Assembly (NCBI GenBank): GCA_045594245.1
Contig: JAZNYG010000004.1
Span: 1 to 17,278, forward strand
Direction: 5' to 3'
Length of the DNA: 17,278 nt
Origin: UBA1189 sp045594245
GTDB lineage: Bacteria; Bacteroidota; Bacteroidia; Bacteroidales; Bacteroidaceae
The translations under genes were made by a program, and so were the position numbers. The notes under the pieces were generated by a model. That model did no database searches and was not told the origin of the DNA. It worked only from the letters and a program-made list of their open reading frames with translations. Shown one piece after another: positions 7,736-14,839 of the stretch; position 1 is the first letter of the stretch; each line of letters starts with the position of its first letter.

Positions 7736-7767
7736 CAAAGGTATGAATTCTTATACAAATATGCAAA
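7736..7767 (-). promoter_or_regulatory. Bacteroidetes-type promoter of marC
   Basis: On the minus strand TTTG (7764-7767), a 20-nt spacer and TACCTTTG (7736-7743) match the consensus. The predicted start of transcription near 7729 leaves a leader of about 58 nt. The promoter lies within the 101-nt gap after the mfd stop codon. Confidence 0.75.
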
Positions 7768-7772
7768 ATTTT

Positions 7773-10700
7773 TTATCGTTGCATCGCCTGTAGCACACTC
7801 AACGCTGTCTCCACGCTGTCGATACCCTTGATGAGCAGACTACGCTTGCCCGACAATTCACGGAAACGGCATTCGTAGGGAGTCATCGCCGTATAGTTCA
7901 TCACGCGGCCAAAGGCAGCACTGTCATAGTAGGGACTCTCGAGGTTGCTCACGAAGTAGAGCGCCATCTGGCCACCCTTGAGCAGGATTTTTTCGATACC
8001 CAGCTGCTTGCCTATGCGGCGGAGCGGTACCACGCGGAGCAGCTCCTCGCCCATCGGGGGCACAGGACCAAAGCGGTCGGTGAGGCGTGTGCGGAACTTG
8101 GCCACCTCCTCATCCGTCTCCAAGCTATCGAGCTCGCGGTACACGAGCATGCGCTCACTGCTGGTGGGGATATACTCATTGGGGAACAGCAGTTCGAGGT
8201 CGCTCTCCACGGCACACTCCTCCACGAATCCGTCACCGCTGATTTTCTCCCCTTCGGCCACGTCGCCCATGAGGAGGTCGGCAAACTCATTGGTCTTGAG
8301 TTCGTGCACCGCCTCGCCCAGAATCTTCTGATAGGTCTCGTAGCCGAGGTCGGCAATGAAGCCGCTCTGCTCGGCACCCAGCAGATTGCCTGCACCGCGG
8401 ATGTCGAGGTCCTGCATGGCGATATGGATGCCACTGCCCAGGTCGGTAAAGTTCTCGATGGCCTGCAATCGGCGACGTGCCTCGGGGGTGAGCACTGAGA
8501 GTGGCGGAGCCAGCAGGTAGCAGAATGCCTTCTTGTTGCCACGCCCCACGCGGCCTCGCATCTGGTGCAGGTCGCTCAGGCCGAAGTTGTGTGCCTGATT
8601 GATGATGATGGTATTGGCATTGGGTATGTCGATGCCGTTCTCCACGATAGAGGTGGCTATGAGCACGTCGTAGTCGTGGTTCACGAAGCTCATGATGACC
8701 TTCTCCAGCTCCTCGGGCGGCATCTGTCCGTGCCCGATACATACGCGGGCATCGGGCACATTGCGTGTGACGAGTGCCGCCAGCTCGGCAAGGTTCTGTA
8801 TGCGGTTGTTGATGATGAAGAGCTGTCCGTTACGGCTGAGCTCAAAGTTCACCGCCTCGCGGATAATCTCCTCATTGAAGGTGTGCACCTCGGTCTGTAT
8901 GGGATAGCGGTTGGGTGGCGGAGTCTGTATGACGCTCAGGTCGCGTGCTCCCATGAGCGAGAACTGCAGGGTGCGCGGTATAGGGGTGGCCGTGAGCGTG
9001 AGCGTATCTACGCTCACCTTCAGCTGGCGCAGCTTCTCCTTCACCGATACGCCAAACTTCTGCTCCTCATCGATGATGAGCAGGCCCAGGTCCTTGAACT
9101 TCACGCCCTTGCCTATGAGCTTGTGCGTGCCCACCACGATGTTCACCTCACCGCTCTTGAGCCCCTCCAGCACCTTCTTCGTGTCGGCAGCCGAGCGGGC
9201 ACGGCTCAGGTACTCCACGCGGCAGGGGAAGTTTTTCAGTCGCTCCGAGAAGGTGCGCCAATGCTGGTAGGCCAGCACGGTGGTGGGCACCAGCACCGCC
9301 ACCTGCTTGTTGTCGCAAGCCGCCTTGAAGGCTGCACGCACGGCCACCTCGGTCTTGCCGAAGCCTACGTCGCCGCACACGAGGCGGTCCATCGGGCGCT
9401 GGCGCTCCATGTCGGCCTTGATGTCTACGGTAGCCTTCAGCTGGTCGGGCGTGTCTTCGTAGAGGAAGCTCGCCTCCAGCTCGTGCTGCATGAAGCTGTC
9501 GGGGCTATAGGCAAAGCCCTTCTCCTGCGCACGCTGCGAGTAGAGCTTGATGAGGTCGCGGGCGATATCCTTGATCTTGGTCTTGGTGCGCTCCTTGAGC
9601 TTCTCCCAAGCGCCCGTGCCCAGTTTATTGATGCGCGGTGCCTCGCCCTCCTTGCTCTTGTACTTGGAAATCTTGTGCAACGAGTGGATAGACACGAACA
9701 CCACATCATCGTTGCTGTATACGAGCTTTATCACCTCCTGCGTGCTGTTGCCGTTGGGCATACGCACCAGTCCGGCAAAGCGGCCCACACCGTGGTCGAT
9801 ATGTACCACGTAGTCGCCCGGCTCAAACTGGCTGAGTTCCTTGAGCGAGATGGCCATCTTGCCGCTACGCGCCTTGTCGCTACGGAGGTTATACTTATGG
9901 AAACGGTCGAATATCTGATGGTCGGTAAAGCAGGCCACGCGCATGGTGTTGTCGATGAATCCGCCATGAATGGTCTTGTCCACCGCCGTGAAGGGGATGT
10001 TGCTGCCGCGCTCCTCGAAGATGGTCTTCAGGCGCTCGGCCTGCTTGGCACTGTCGGTGAGTATATACACCTGATAGCCTCGCTCTATGAGGTCGGTGAG
10101 CGACTGCTCCACCAGTTCAAAGTTCTTGTGAAAGAGCGGCTGGGGCGAAGTGTCGAAGGTTACCGTAGCATGAACAGCCGAGGATGCCTTCACACCAAAC
10201 TCGATGCGGCGGAAGTCTGTGGTCTTGCGCAGGAAGTCCGTTGCGTCAAGGAGATGGAGCACACAATCAGTTGCTTCATCCATTGCCTGCACCGCCTGCT
10301 GCGAAAAACCCTCCTCATTCAATTGTTCTATCCTTTCATGCACCCAAGCGTAGTCCTGGAATGCCAGCGCACTGCCCTTGGGCAGGAAGTCGAAGAAAGA
10401 GACCTCATCCCCTGCCCCACCCTCGAAGTTAGGCACGATGCTCACCTGCTGCACCTTGTCGCGCGAGAGCTGCGACTCAATCTCAAACGTACGTATGCTG
10501 TCAATCTCATCCCCGAAGAGGTCGATACGGTAGGGATACTCCGAGGCATAGGAAAACACGTCGATGATGCTACCACGCACGGCAAACTGCCCCGGCTCGT
10601 ACACATAGTCCACCCGCTCAAAGCCCTCGCCCACCAGTGTCGCCTCCATCTGGGGAATCTCCACCGTGTCGCCCACGGCAAGGCGCACCGAGCGGTCGTT

Positions 10701-11234
10701 CAAGGTATCGCGCGACACCACCAGCTCGGCCAGGGCATCGGGGTAAGAGACAATATACAATGGACAATTGACAATGGACAATTGACAATTATTGCCATCC
10801 GGACGGTTCTCGTGTTCTTCGCAAGTCTCCGTACTATTCATTGTCAATTGTCCATTGTCAATTGTCAATTTACTCGCCTCTGTGAGGCGAGTAAGCACCT
10901 CCGTGCGCAGCACCTCATTGGCCGAGTCCTTCTGCCCGTACTTGATGGCCCGCTTGTATGATGAGGGCAGAAAGAGTACCCGTCCCTCGCCCAGCACCTG
11001 TGTGAGGTCGTGGTAAAAGTAGCCCGCCTCTTCCAGGTCGTTCAGCACGAAGAGCGCCACAGGCACCCGCCACGGCTCATCGGCGAGGGCCAATGCACTG
11101 AACAGCATCGGAGTCGCCGAAGCCGCGAGCCCCTTCAGATGTATCGTACGCACCGCCTCATCATTCCATACATGCCGCATGGCACTCACTCCCGAGTGCC
11201 CGGCAAAGCGTTTTGCCAATTCCTGTATTTCCAT
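7773..11234 (-). CDS. mfd: Transcription-repair coupling factor Mfd, with in-frame repeat insertion
   Basis: Mfd (1153 residues here) displaces RNA polymerase stalled at DNA lesions and recruits UvrA. Domains in order: UvrB-homology module (to about 350); RNA-polymerase-interacting domain (FEPGDYVVHIDHGVGRF, about 467-483); a RecG-like translocase with Walker A GDVGFGKTE (about 620), the DEEQ box in LLIIDEEQKFGV (about 720), TATPIPRTL, and the motif V/VI region GIDIPNANTIII...QMRGRVGRG; and a C-terminal TRCF domain (about 1010-1140). All motifs are intact. The odd feature is residues about 122-160, which are encoded by a palindromic repeat inserted in frame between RTEVLTRLTEAS and YIVSYPDALAEL, segments I expect to be close together in homologues. 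The start is supported by a consensus promoter at 11299-11329 and the usual N-terminus. Confidence 0.98.
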   Translation of the reverse strand: MEIQELAKRFAGHSGVSAMRHVWNDEAVRTIHLKGLAASATPMLFSALALADEPWRVPVALFVLNDLEEAGYFYHDLTQVLGEGRVLFLPSSYKRAIKYGQKDSANEVLRTEVLTRLTEASKLTIDNGQLTMNSTETCEEHENRPDGNNCQLSIVNCPLYIVSYPDALAELVVSRDTLNDRSVRLAVGDTVEIPQMEATLVGEGFERVDYVYEPGQFAVRGSIIDVFSYASEYPYRIDLFGDEIDSIRTFEIESQLSRDKVQQVSIVPNFEGGAGDEVSFFDFLPKGSALAFQDYAWVHERIEQLNEEGFSQQAVQAMDEATDCVLHLLDATDFLRKTTDFRRIEFGVKASSAVHATVTFDTSPQPLFHKNFELVEQSLTDLIERGYQVYILTDSAKQAERLKTIFEERGSNIPFTAVDKTIHGGFIDNTMRVACFTDHQIFDRFHKYNLRSDKARSGKMAISLKELSQFEPGDYVVHIDHGVGRFAGLVRMPNGNSTQEVIKLVYSNDDVVFVSIHSLHKISKYKSKEGEAPRINKLGTGAWEKLKERTKTKIKDIARDLIKLYSQRAQEKGFAYSPDSFMQHELEASFLYEDTPDQLKATVDIKADMERQRPMDRLVCGDVGFGKTEVAVRAAFKAACDNKQVAVLVPTTVLAYQHWRTFSERLKNFPCRVEYLSRARSAADTKKVLEGLKSGEVNIVVGTHKLIGKGVKFKDLGLLIIDEEQKFGVSVKEKLRQLKVSVDTLTLTATPIPRTLQFSLMGARDLSVIQTPPPNRYPIQTEVHTFNEEIIREAVNFELSRNGQLFIINNRIQNLAELAALVTRNVPDARVCIGHGQMPPEELEKVIMSFVNHDYDVLIATSIVENGIDIPNANTIIINQAHNFGLSDLHQMRGRVGRGNKKAFCYLLAPPLSVLTPEARRRLQAIENFTDLGSGIHIAMQDLDIRGAGNLLGAEQSGFIADLGYETYQKILGEAVHELKTNEFADLLMGDVAEGEKISGDGFVEECAVESDLELLFPNEYIPTSSERMLVYRELDSLETDEEVAKFRTRLTDRFGPVPPMGEELLRVVPLRRIGKQLGIEKILLKGGQMALYFVSNLESPYYDSAAFGRVMNYTAMTPYECRFRELSGKRSLLIKGIDSVETALSVLQAMQR
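10758..10870. repeat. Palindromic ATTGACAATT-type repeat inserted in the mfd reading frame
   Basis: Two 27-nt arms, 10763-10789 and 10840-10866, are perfect reverse complements and flank 50 nt of unrelated sequence. Each arm is itself built of tandem GACAATT/GGACAATT words. Read on the mfd strand the arms encode LTIDNGQLT and QLSIVNCPL, and the centre encodes roughly STETCEEHENRPDGN. The full insert is about 39 codons and keeps the frame. Related single-arm copies lie at 13864-13888 and 14838-14872. In mRNA the arms could pair into a 27-bp hairpin. Confidence 0.85.
10871..10893. repeat. Short perfect hairpin next to the mfd insert
   Basis: TACTCGCCTC (10871-10880) and GAGGCGAGTA (10884-10893) are perfect inverted repeats around TGT. 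The hairpin lies within mfd codons for LTRLTEAS, directly abutting the end of the palindromic insert. It may be chance or a preferred insertion site. Confidence 0.6.
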
Positions 11235-11251
11235 AGTCTATACGCACGTTG

Positions 11252-11279
11252 GGCAGACAGGGACATCACCCCATCTGCC
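11252..11279 (-). other. Hairpin in the mfd 5' leader
   Basis: GGCAGA (11252-11257) pairs with TCTGCC (11274-11279), and GGG/CCC can extend the stem inside a small internal loop. It lies between the predicted mfd transcription start (about 11292) and the ATG at 11234. It could affect translation or mRNA stability, or be neutral. Confidence 0.4.
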
Positions 11280-11298
11280 TAACTATAATAATATAATG

Positions 11299-11329
11299 CA
11301 AAGATAGTACAATTTTTCATTGTTGCAAA
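11299..11329 (-). promoter_or_regulatory. Bacteroidetes-type promoter of mfd
   Basis: On the minus strand TTTG (11326-11329), a 19-nt spacer and TATCTTTG (11299-11306) match the consensus exactly. The expected start site is near 11292, giving a leader of about 58 nt. The upstream box sits in the U-rich tail of the preceding terminator. Confidence 0.82.
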
Positions 11330-11363
11330 GAAAAGCGGCCTGCACATGGTGTGTGCAGACCGC
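11327..11363 (-). terminator. Rho-independent terminator of the porin-like gene
   Basis: The minus strand has GCGGTCTGCAC (11353-11363) and GTGCAGGCCGC (11335-11345), pairing as a GC-rich stem with one mismatch, followed by TTTTCTTT. It starts about 50 nt after the stop codon at 11413 and separates that gene from mfd. Confidence 0.75.
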
Positions 11364-11412
11364 TGTGTTCGCCTCCAGGGAAGGGATATGCCCGGGGCTT
11401 CAGAAATGCCGG

Positions 11413-12171
11413 TTACAGGTCTATAGAGAAGTAGTAGCCTACGCTCAAGCCCCAGAAGAACTCGTTCCAAGCTGGGTTATACATAATTTGAGCCGATACG
11501 GGCAGTGTGCCGCCATGATTGAACTCAAACTCGTGACCGGCACTGAGGTTGAGATTACAGATACCGAAGGCGTCGTTCCCATAATACACCGAACCGTAAG
11601 GCCACATGCCTGCAGCTACGCTAAAGTCTACAGCCGAGATGGAGAAGTCATACACCACCTCGAAGTAGGAGGGGAAGGCTGTAGCCCAGTCGAAGCCACC
11701 ACCATCGAGCGATCCCTCGAAGGTCTGATTGATGATTGAGTACCACGAGAAGGTGACGGGGATATTCTCGCTCAGGGTGTAGCTAAGTCCGAAGTCGAGG
11801 AAATGCCCCTCCTGCCAAGGACCGAAGTAGCGGCCTTCGGCATAGTCGGCAAGCGACAGCGTGAGGTTGCGCCACGAAGCCTCTACAGAGAGGTCGAGCT
11901 CGTTGTAATGCTCTCCGTAGCGGTTATGAAACAGCGATTTGGTGCCCCACACGCCGAGGCTTACTGCCCAGTCGCCCTTCTCATAATCAAAGTAGGCCGA
12001 TGGCTGCACACTGGGGCCACCCAGCTCCATACCGCGCCACAGGTAATGGCTCACGGCATCGGCACCTACGGTCATAGACCAGTCACCACTCTCTTGCGCA
12101 CAAAGCGGAGCCACTGACGACGTACCGAGAAGAAGAGCGCAAGCAATAGATAAAAAGTTGTTTTTCTTCAT
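11413..12171 (-). CDS. Outer-membrane porin-like protein (TorF/TIGR02001-like)
   Basis: A 252-residue exported protein. Residues 1-25 (MKKNNFLSIACALLLGTSSVAPLCA) are a signal peptide. The mature part is a series of amphipathic beta-strands with aromatic girdles: VSHYLWRGMELGGPSVQPSAYFDY, WAVSLGVWGTKSL, YNELDLSVEASW, FLDFGLSYTL, PSYFEVVYDF and FFWGLSVGYYFSIDL at the C-terminus. The YLWRG...G..VQP motif after a SHY turn resembles the putative porin family TIGR02001/TorF, but the match is by eye. No substrate can be given. It is transcribed divergently from potA out of the inverted promoter element at 12212-12422 and ends at its own terminator. Confidence 0.82.
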   Translation of the reverse strand: MKKNNFLSIACALLLGTSSVAPLCAQESGDWSMTVGADAVSHYLWRGMELGGPSVQPSAYFDYEKGDWAVSLGVWGTKSLFHNRYGEHYNELDLSVEASWRNLTLSLADYAEGRYFGPWQEGHFLDFGLSYTLSENIPVTFSWYSIINQTFEGSLDGGGFDWATAFPSYFEVVYDFSISAVDFSVAAGMWPYGSVYYGNDAFGICNLNLSAGHEFEFNHGGTLPVSAQIMYNPAWNEFFWGLSVGYYFSIDL

Positions 12172-12213
12172 TTTTGTTACAAATAATTAGAATAGGTTAA
12201 TAAAATTCGCCGA

Positions 12214-12245
12214 CAAATTTAGCGCAAGCCGAGCGAAAATGCAAA
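12214..12245 (-). promoter_or_regulatory. Promoter of the porin-like gene, left unit of the inverted element
   Basis: On the minus strand TTTG (12242-12245), a 20-nt spacer and TAAATTTG (12214-12221) match TTTG-N19-21-TAnnTTTG. The start site would be near 12207, about 36 nt before the ATG at 12171. Confidence 0.75.
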
Positions 12246-12388
12246 CTTGTTTGTAATTTTCCGAGGCGCCGCCTAAATTCTGTGTTCGCAAAGCGAATAC
12301 TAAAGGTAATAAATTTCACTTTTTGCACTATCTTTAGCCTGCTTTGCAGGCAGAAATTAGGCTGCGGCTCGGAAAAAATCAAGTTTTA

Positions 12389-12420
12389 CTTGTTTTTTCT
12401 CTCGCCTTGCACTAATTTTG
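12389..12420 (+). promoter_or_regulatory. Promoter of potABC, right unit of the inverted element
   Basis: CTTG (12389-12392), a 20-nt spacer and TAATTTTG (12413-12420) match the Bacteroidetes consensus with one mismatch in the upstream box. It is the mirror of the porin-gene promoter. The start site would be near 12427, leaving about 55 nt before the potA start. Confidence 0.65.
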
Positions 12421-12450
12421 TCCTCACTTTTTGAGAAATTAGGATTTTTT

Positions 12451-12489
12451 ATGTTGTATTACCTTGTAATAAAGTACGGCATTGGCTGA
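12451..12489 (+). CDS. Possible 12-codon leader peptide overlapping the potA start
   Basis: An ATG at 12451 opens a frame reading MLYYLVIKYGIG and stopping at TGA 12487-12489, 8 nt into the potA coding sequence and in another frame. It lies wholly in the predicted potA leader, so ribosomes finishing it would be placed on the weak TTG start of potA. Whether it is translated is unknown. Confidence 0.3.
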   Translation: MLYYLVIKYGIG

Positions 12490-13876
12490 AAACAGAGTAG
12501 AACCCGGTGGTAACATCATCGATATCAAGCACGTGTCTAAATGGTTCGGAGACAAGCAGGTGCTGGATGATGTGAGTTTGTACATCAGAAAGGGAGAGTT
12601 CGTCACCATCCTTGGTCCCTCGGGATGCGGCAAGACGACCCTTCTGCGAATCTTGGCAGGTTTTGAGACTGCCTCAGAGGGAGAAATCCTATTGGAAGGT
12701 GCCGACATCACACAGACACCACCGCATCAGCGACCGATGAATACGGTATTCCAACGCTATGCGCTATTTCCACACCTCAACGTATACGACAACATAGCCT
12801 TCGGCCTGAAGCTGAAGAAGACCAAGGCCAACATCATAGAGAACAAGGTGAGACGCGCCTTGAAGATGGTGGGCATGACGGACTATGAGCATCGCGACGT
12901 GAACTCGCTCTCGGGCGGACAGCAGCAGCGCGTGGCCATAGCACGTGCCATCGTGAACCAGCCCACCGTGCTCCTGCTCGACGAGCCCCTTGCCGCACTC
13001 GACCTCAAGATGCGCAAGGACATGCAGATGGAGCTCAAGGAGATGCACAAGACGCTGGGCATCACCTTCATCTATGTCACCCACGACCAGGAGGAGGCGC
13101 TCACACTGAGCGACACCATCGTGGTGATGAGCGAGGGCGTGATACAGCAGATAGGTACGCCTACCGATATATATAACGAACCGGAGAACTGCTTCGTGGC
13201 CGACTTCATCGGCGAGAGCAACATCCTCAACGGCACCATGGTGGAGGACCGCCTGGTGCGCTTCATGGACACGGAGTTCAAGTGCGTCGACGAGGGCTTC
13301 GGCAACAATGTGCCCGTCGATGTGGTCATCCGCCCCGAGGACATCTACATCATGGCCCCCACGGAGAGTGCCATGCTGCATGGACGCGTGTCGTCGTGCA
13401 TATTCAAGGGGGTACACTACGAGATGACCGTGCAGCTGCCCAACGGCTACGAGCTGATGGTGCAGGACTACAACGCCTTTGAGCCAGAGAGCGAGGTGAG
13501 CCTCATCATCAAGCCGTCGGACATTCACGTGATGAAGAAGGAGCGCACATGCAACACCTTCGAGGCCGTGGTGGTGGACGAGACGCATATCGACATGCTG
13601 GGAGCCACCTTCGAATGTATGCCCCACTCGCTCGAGAAGGGCGCTGAGGTGAAGGTAGAGGTGGACTTCGACAAGATAGAGCTCACCGACGACAAGGAGG
13701 ATGGTGTGCTCGAAGGTGACGTACGACTCATCCTATACAAAGGCAACCACTATCACCTCACCATCGTGACCGACGAGGACGACTACCTCTACGTAGACAC
13801 CAACGACGTGTGGGACGATGGCGACATGGTGGGTATCAACATATTGCCGGGAGATATTCGAATAATTGAAAATTGA
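12482..13876 (+). CDS. potA: Spermidine/putrescine ABC transporter ATP-binding protein PotA
   Basis: The ATPase that drives polyamine import through PotB and PotC at the inner membrane. Motifs: Walker A GPSGCGKTT (45-53), Q-loop Q91 in VFQRYALFPHLNVYDN, signature LSGGQQQR (143-150), Walker B VLLLDEP (163-169), and H-loop H201 (YVTHDQEEAL). At 464 residues it is much longer than the E. coli protein (378). After the first TOBE-like region (about 280-352, VVIRPEDIYIM...IIKPSDIHVM) there is a second (about 360-462, ending ILPGDIRII). An in-frame TAA at 12470-12472 limits the 5' end. The only plausible start is TTG at 12482; no ATG occurs before the ABC core. The last codons (IIEN-stop) run into an ATTGA repeat. 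Confidence 0.95.
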   Translation: MAENRVEPGGNIIDIKHVSKWFGDKQVLDDVSLYIRKGEFVTILGPSGCGKTTLLRILAGFETASEGEILLEGADITQTPPHQRPMNTVFQRYALFPHLNVYDNIAFGLKLKKTKANIIENKVRRALKMVGMTDYEHRDVNSLSGGQQQRVAIARAIVNQPTVLLLDEPLAALDLKMRKDMQMELKEMHKTLGITFIYVTHDQEEALTLSDTIVVMSEGVIQQIGTPTDIYNEPENCFVADFIGESNILNGTMVEDRLVRFMDTEFKCVDEGFGNNVPVDVVIRPEDIYIMAPTESAMLHGRVSSCIFKGVHYEMTVQLPNGYELMVQDYNAFEPESEVSLIIKPSDIHVMKKERTCNTFEAVVVDETHIDMLGATFECMPHSLEKGAEVKVEVDFDKIELTDDKEDGVLEGDVRLILYKGNHYHLTIVTDEDDYLYVDTNDVWDDGDMVGINILPGDIRIIEN

Positions 13877-13888
13877 GAATTGACAATT
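13864..13888. repeat. ATTGACAATT-type repeat across the potA stop codon
   Basis: Twenty-five nucleotides made of the words AATTGAAA, ATTGAG and AATTGACAATT begin inside the last potA codons and include its TGA stop (13874-13876). The sequence has the same orientation as the left arm of the repeat inside mfd. Confidence 0.7.
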
Positions 13889-13929
13889 AGGCTCCGCGTC
13901 AAGACTAACTCAAAAGCATTATACTAACT

Positions 13930-14019
13930 CCCCCTCTGTTCATAGAGGGGGTGCCCAAAGGGCGGGGGCGTTACAAGCGTAGCACGTAGTATAAGACGAG
14001 CGTAATGAAGCGGAGGGGT
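13930..14019. repeat. CCCCCT...AGGGGG palindromic element between potA and potB
   Basis: CCCCCTCT (13930-13937) pairs with AGAGGGGG (13944-13951). A GCCC-AAA-GGGC hairpin follows at 13953-13963. The far end carries GACGAGCG (13995-14002) and AGCGGAGGGG (14009-14018), words shared with the element at 15780-15816. It fills most of the 165-nt potA-potB gap. No open reading frame or transposase is present. Confidence 0.7.
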
Positions 14020-14041
14020 CTAACAAGAATTTATAATCCCA

Positions 14042-14839
14042 ATGAACAAATTCATCAAATTCATATCGCGCCGCAGCACATGGTCTATCCCCTATGTGAT
14101 ATTCCTGCTGCTGTTTGTGGTGTTGCCGCTGATACTCATCGGCGTGTATGCCTTCATGGACTATAGCGGCAACTTCACCGTGGCCAACTTCGTCAAGTTC
14201 ATCGAGCAGCCCGAGGCCATCAAGACCTTTGTCTACTCCGTGGCCATAGCCATCATCACTACCTTCCTGTGCATACTGCTGGGCTACCCCGCGGCATACA
14301 TACTGAGCAACAAGGAGTTTAACCGTTCCAAGACGATGGTGTTGCTCTTCATCCTGCCCATGTGGGTCAACATCCTCATCCGTACACTGGCTACCGTGTC
14401 GCTCTTCGACATCACCGGCATACCGCTCGGCGAGGGTGCCCTGCTCTTCGGCCTCACCTACGACTTCCTGCCCTTCATGATCTATCCTATATATAATACG
14501 ATGATGAAGATTGACAAGAACCTCATTGAGGCAGCGCAAGACCTCGGAGCCAACCAGCTGCGCGTGTTCCTCAAGGTGATACTGCCCCTCTCCATGCCGG
14601 GTGTGGTGAGCGGTATCATGATGGTGTTCCTGCCCACGATATCGACCTTCGCCATCTCTGAGCTGCTGACGATGAACGATATCCGCCTCTTCGGCTCCAT
14701 CATCCAGGAGAACATCATGCTGAGCGACACGATGAACTATGGTGCTGCCCTGTCACTCATCATGCTGATTATCATTGGCATCACCAGCTTCTTCAGCGGC
14801 GACGATGAGGGAGAGGTGAGCCATGGGGGAATAATATAA
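14042..14839 (+). CDS. potB: Polyamine ABC transporter permease PotB
   Basis: A 265-residue inner-membrane permease that forms the polyamine channel with PotC and couples to PotA. It has about six transmembrane segments: the N-terminal one (about 17-38), then about 63-87, 98-120, 137-152, 184-208 and 234-250. The cytoplasmic EAA loop that docks on the ATPase is EAAQDLGANQLRVFLKVILP at about 163-182, with GVVSGIMMVFLPTIS after it. Conserved permease features GYPAAYILSN and LPMWVNILIRT are present. It is separated from potA by a repeat-filled 165-nt gap and from potC by a 77-nt gap, so the operon is looser than usual. The start codon ATG precedes NKFIKFISRRS, a normal permease N-terminus. Confidence 0.94.
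   Translation: MNKFIKFISRRSTWSIPYVIFLLLFVVLPLILIGVYAFMDYSGNFTVANFVKFIEQPEAIKTFVYSVAIAIITTFLCILLGYPAAYILSNKEFNRSKTMVLLFILPMWVNILIRTLATVSLFDITGIPLGEGALLFGLTYDFLPFMIYPIYNTMMKIDKNLIEAAQDLGANQLRVFLKVILPLSMPGVVSGIMMVFLPTISTFAISELLTMNDIRLFGSIIQENIMLSDTMNYGAALSLIMLIIIGITSFFSGDDEGEVSHGGII

Larger units (their letters stand above)
12212..12422. repeat. Inverted duplication of a ~90-nt promoter-bearing unit in the divergent intergenic region
   Basis: This fills most of the 310-nt gene-free stretch 12172-12481. The left unit (12212-12305) and the reverse complement of the right unit (12332-12422) align end to end. The outer 28 nt match at 24 positions, the TTTTCCGAG block is identical, and the CTAA/TTCTG block matches 14 of 17. 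Both units contain a five-base-pair hairpin with an AAA loop (TTCGC/GCGAA in one, CCTGC/GCAGG in the other), so the stem is kept while its bases differ, and both end in CTAAAG. A 26-nt spacer (12306-12331) separates them. Each unit has an outward-facing promoter at the same internal position. Confidence 0.8.

Noticed and set aside
10758..10870. Intein or group II intron fragment in mfd
   Set aside because: Too short, with no splicing motifs; the sequence is a simple inverted repeat read in frame.
8565..10961. A 798-codon open frame on the plus strand opposite mfd
   Set aside because: It lies fully antisense to mfd, has no recognisable domain or promoter, and its His/Leu/Val-rich composition is what the reverse frame of a GC-rich gene gives. 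It also reads through the repeat insert.
12764..13627. A 287-codon open frame antisense to potA
   Set aside because: His/Val/Leu-rich shadow of the ABC ATPase; no motif or promoter.
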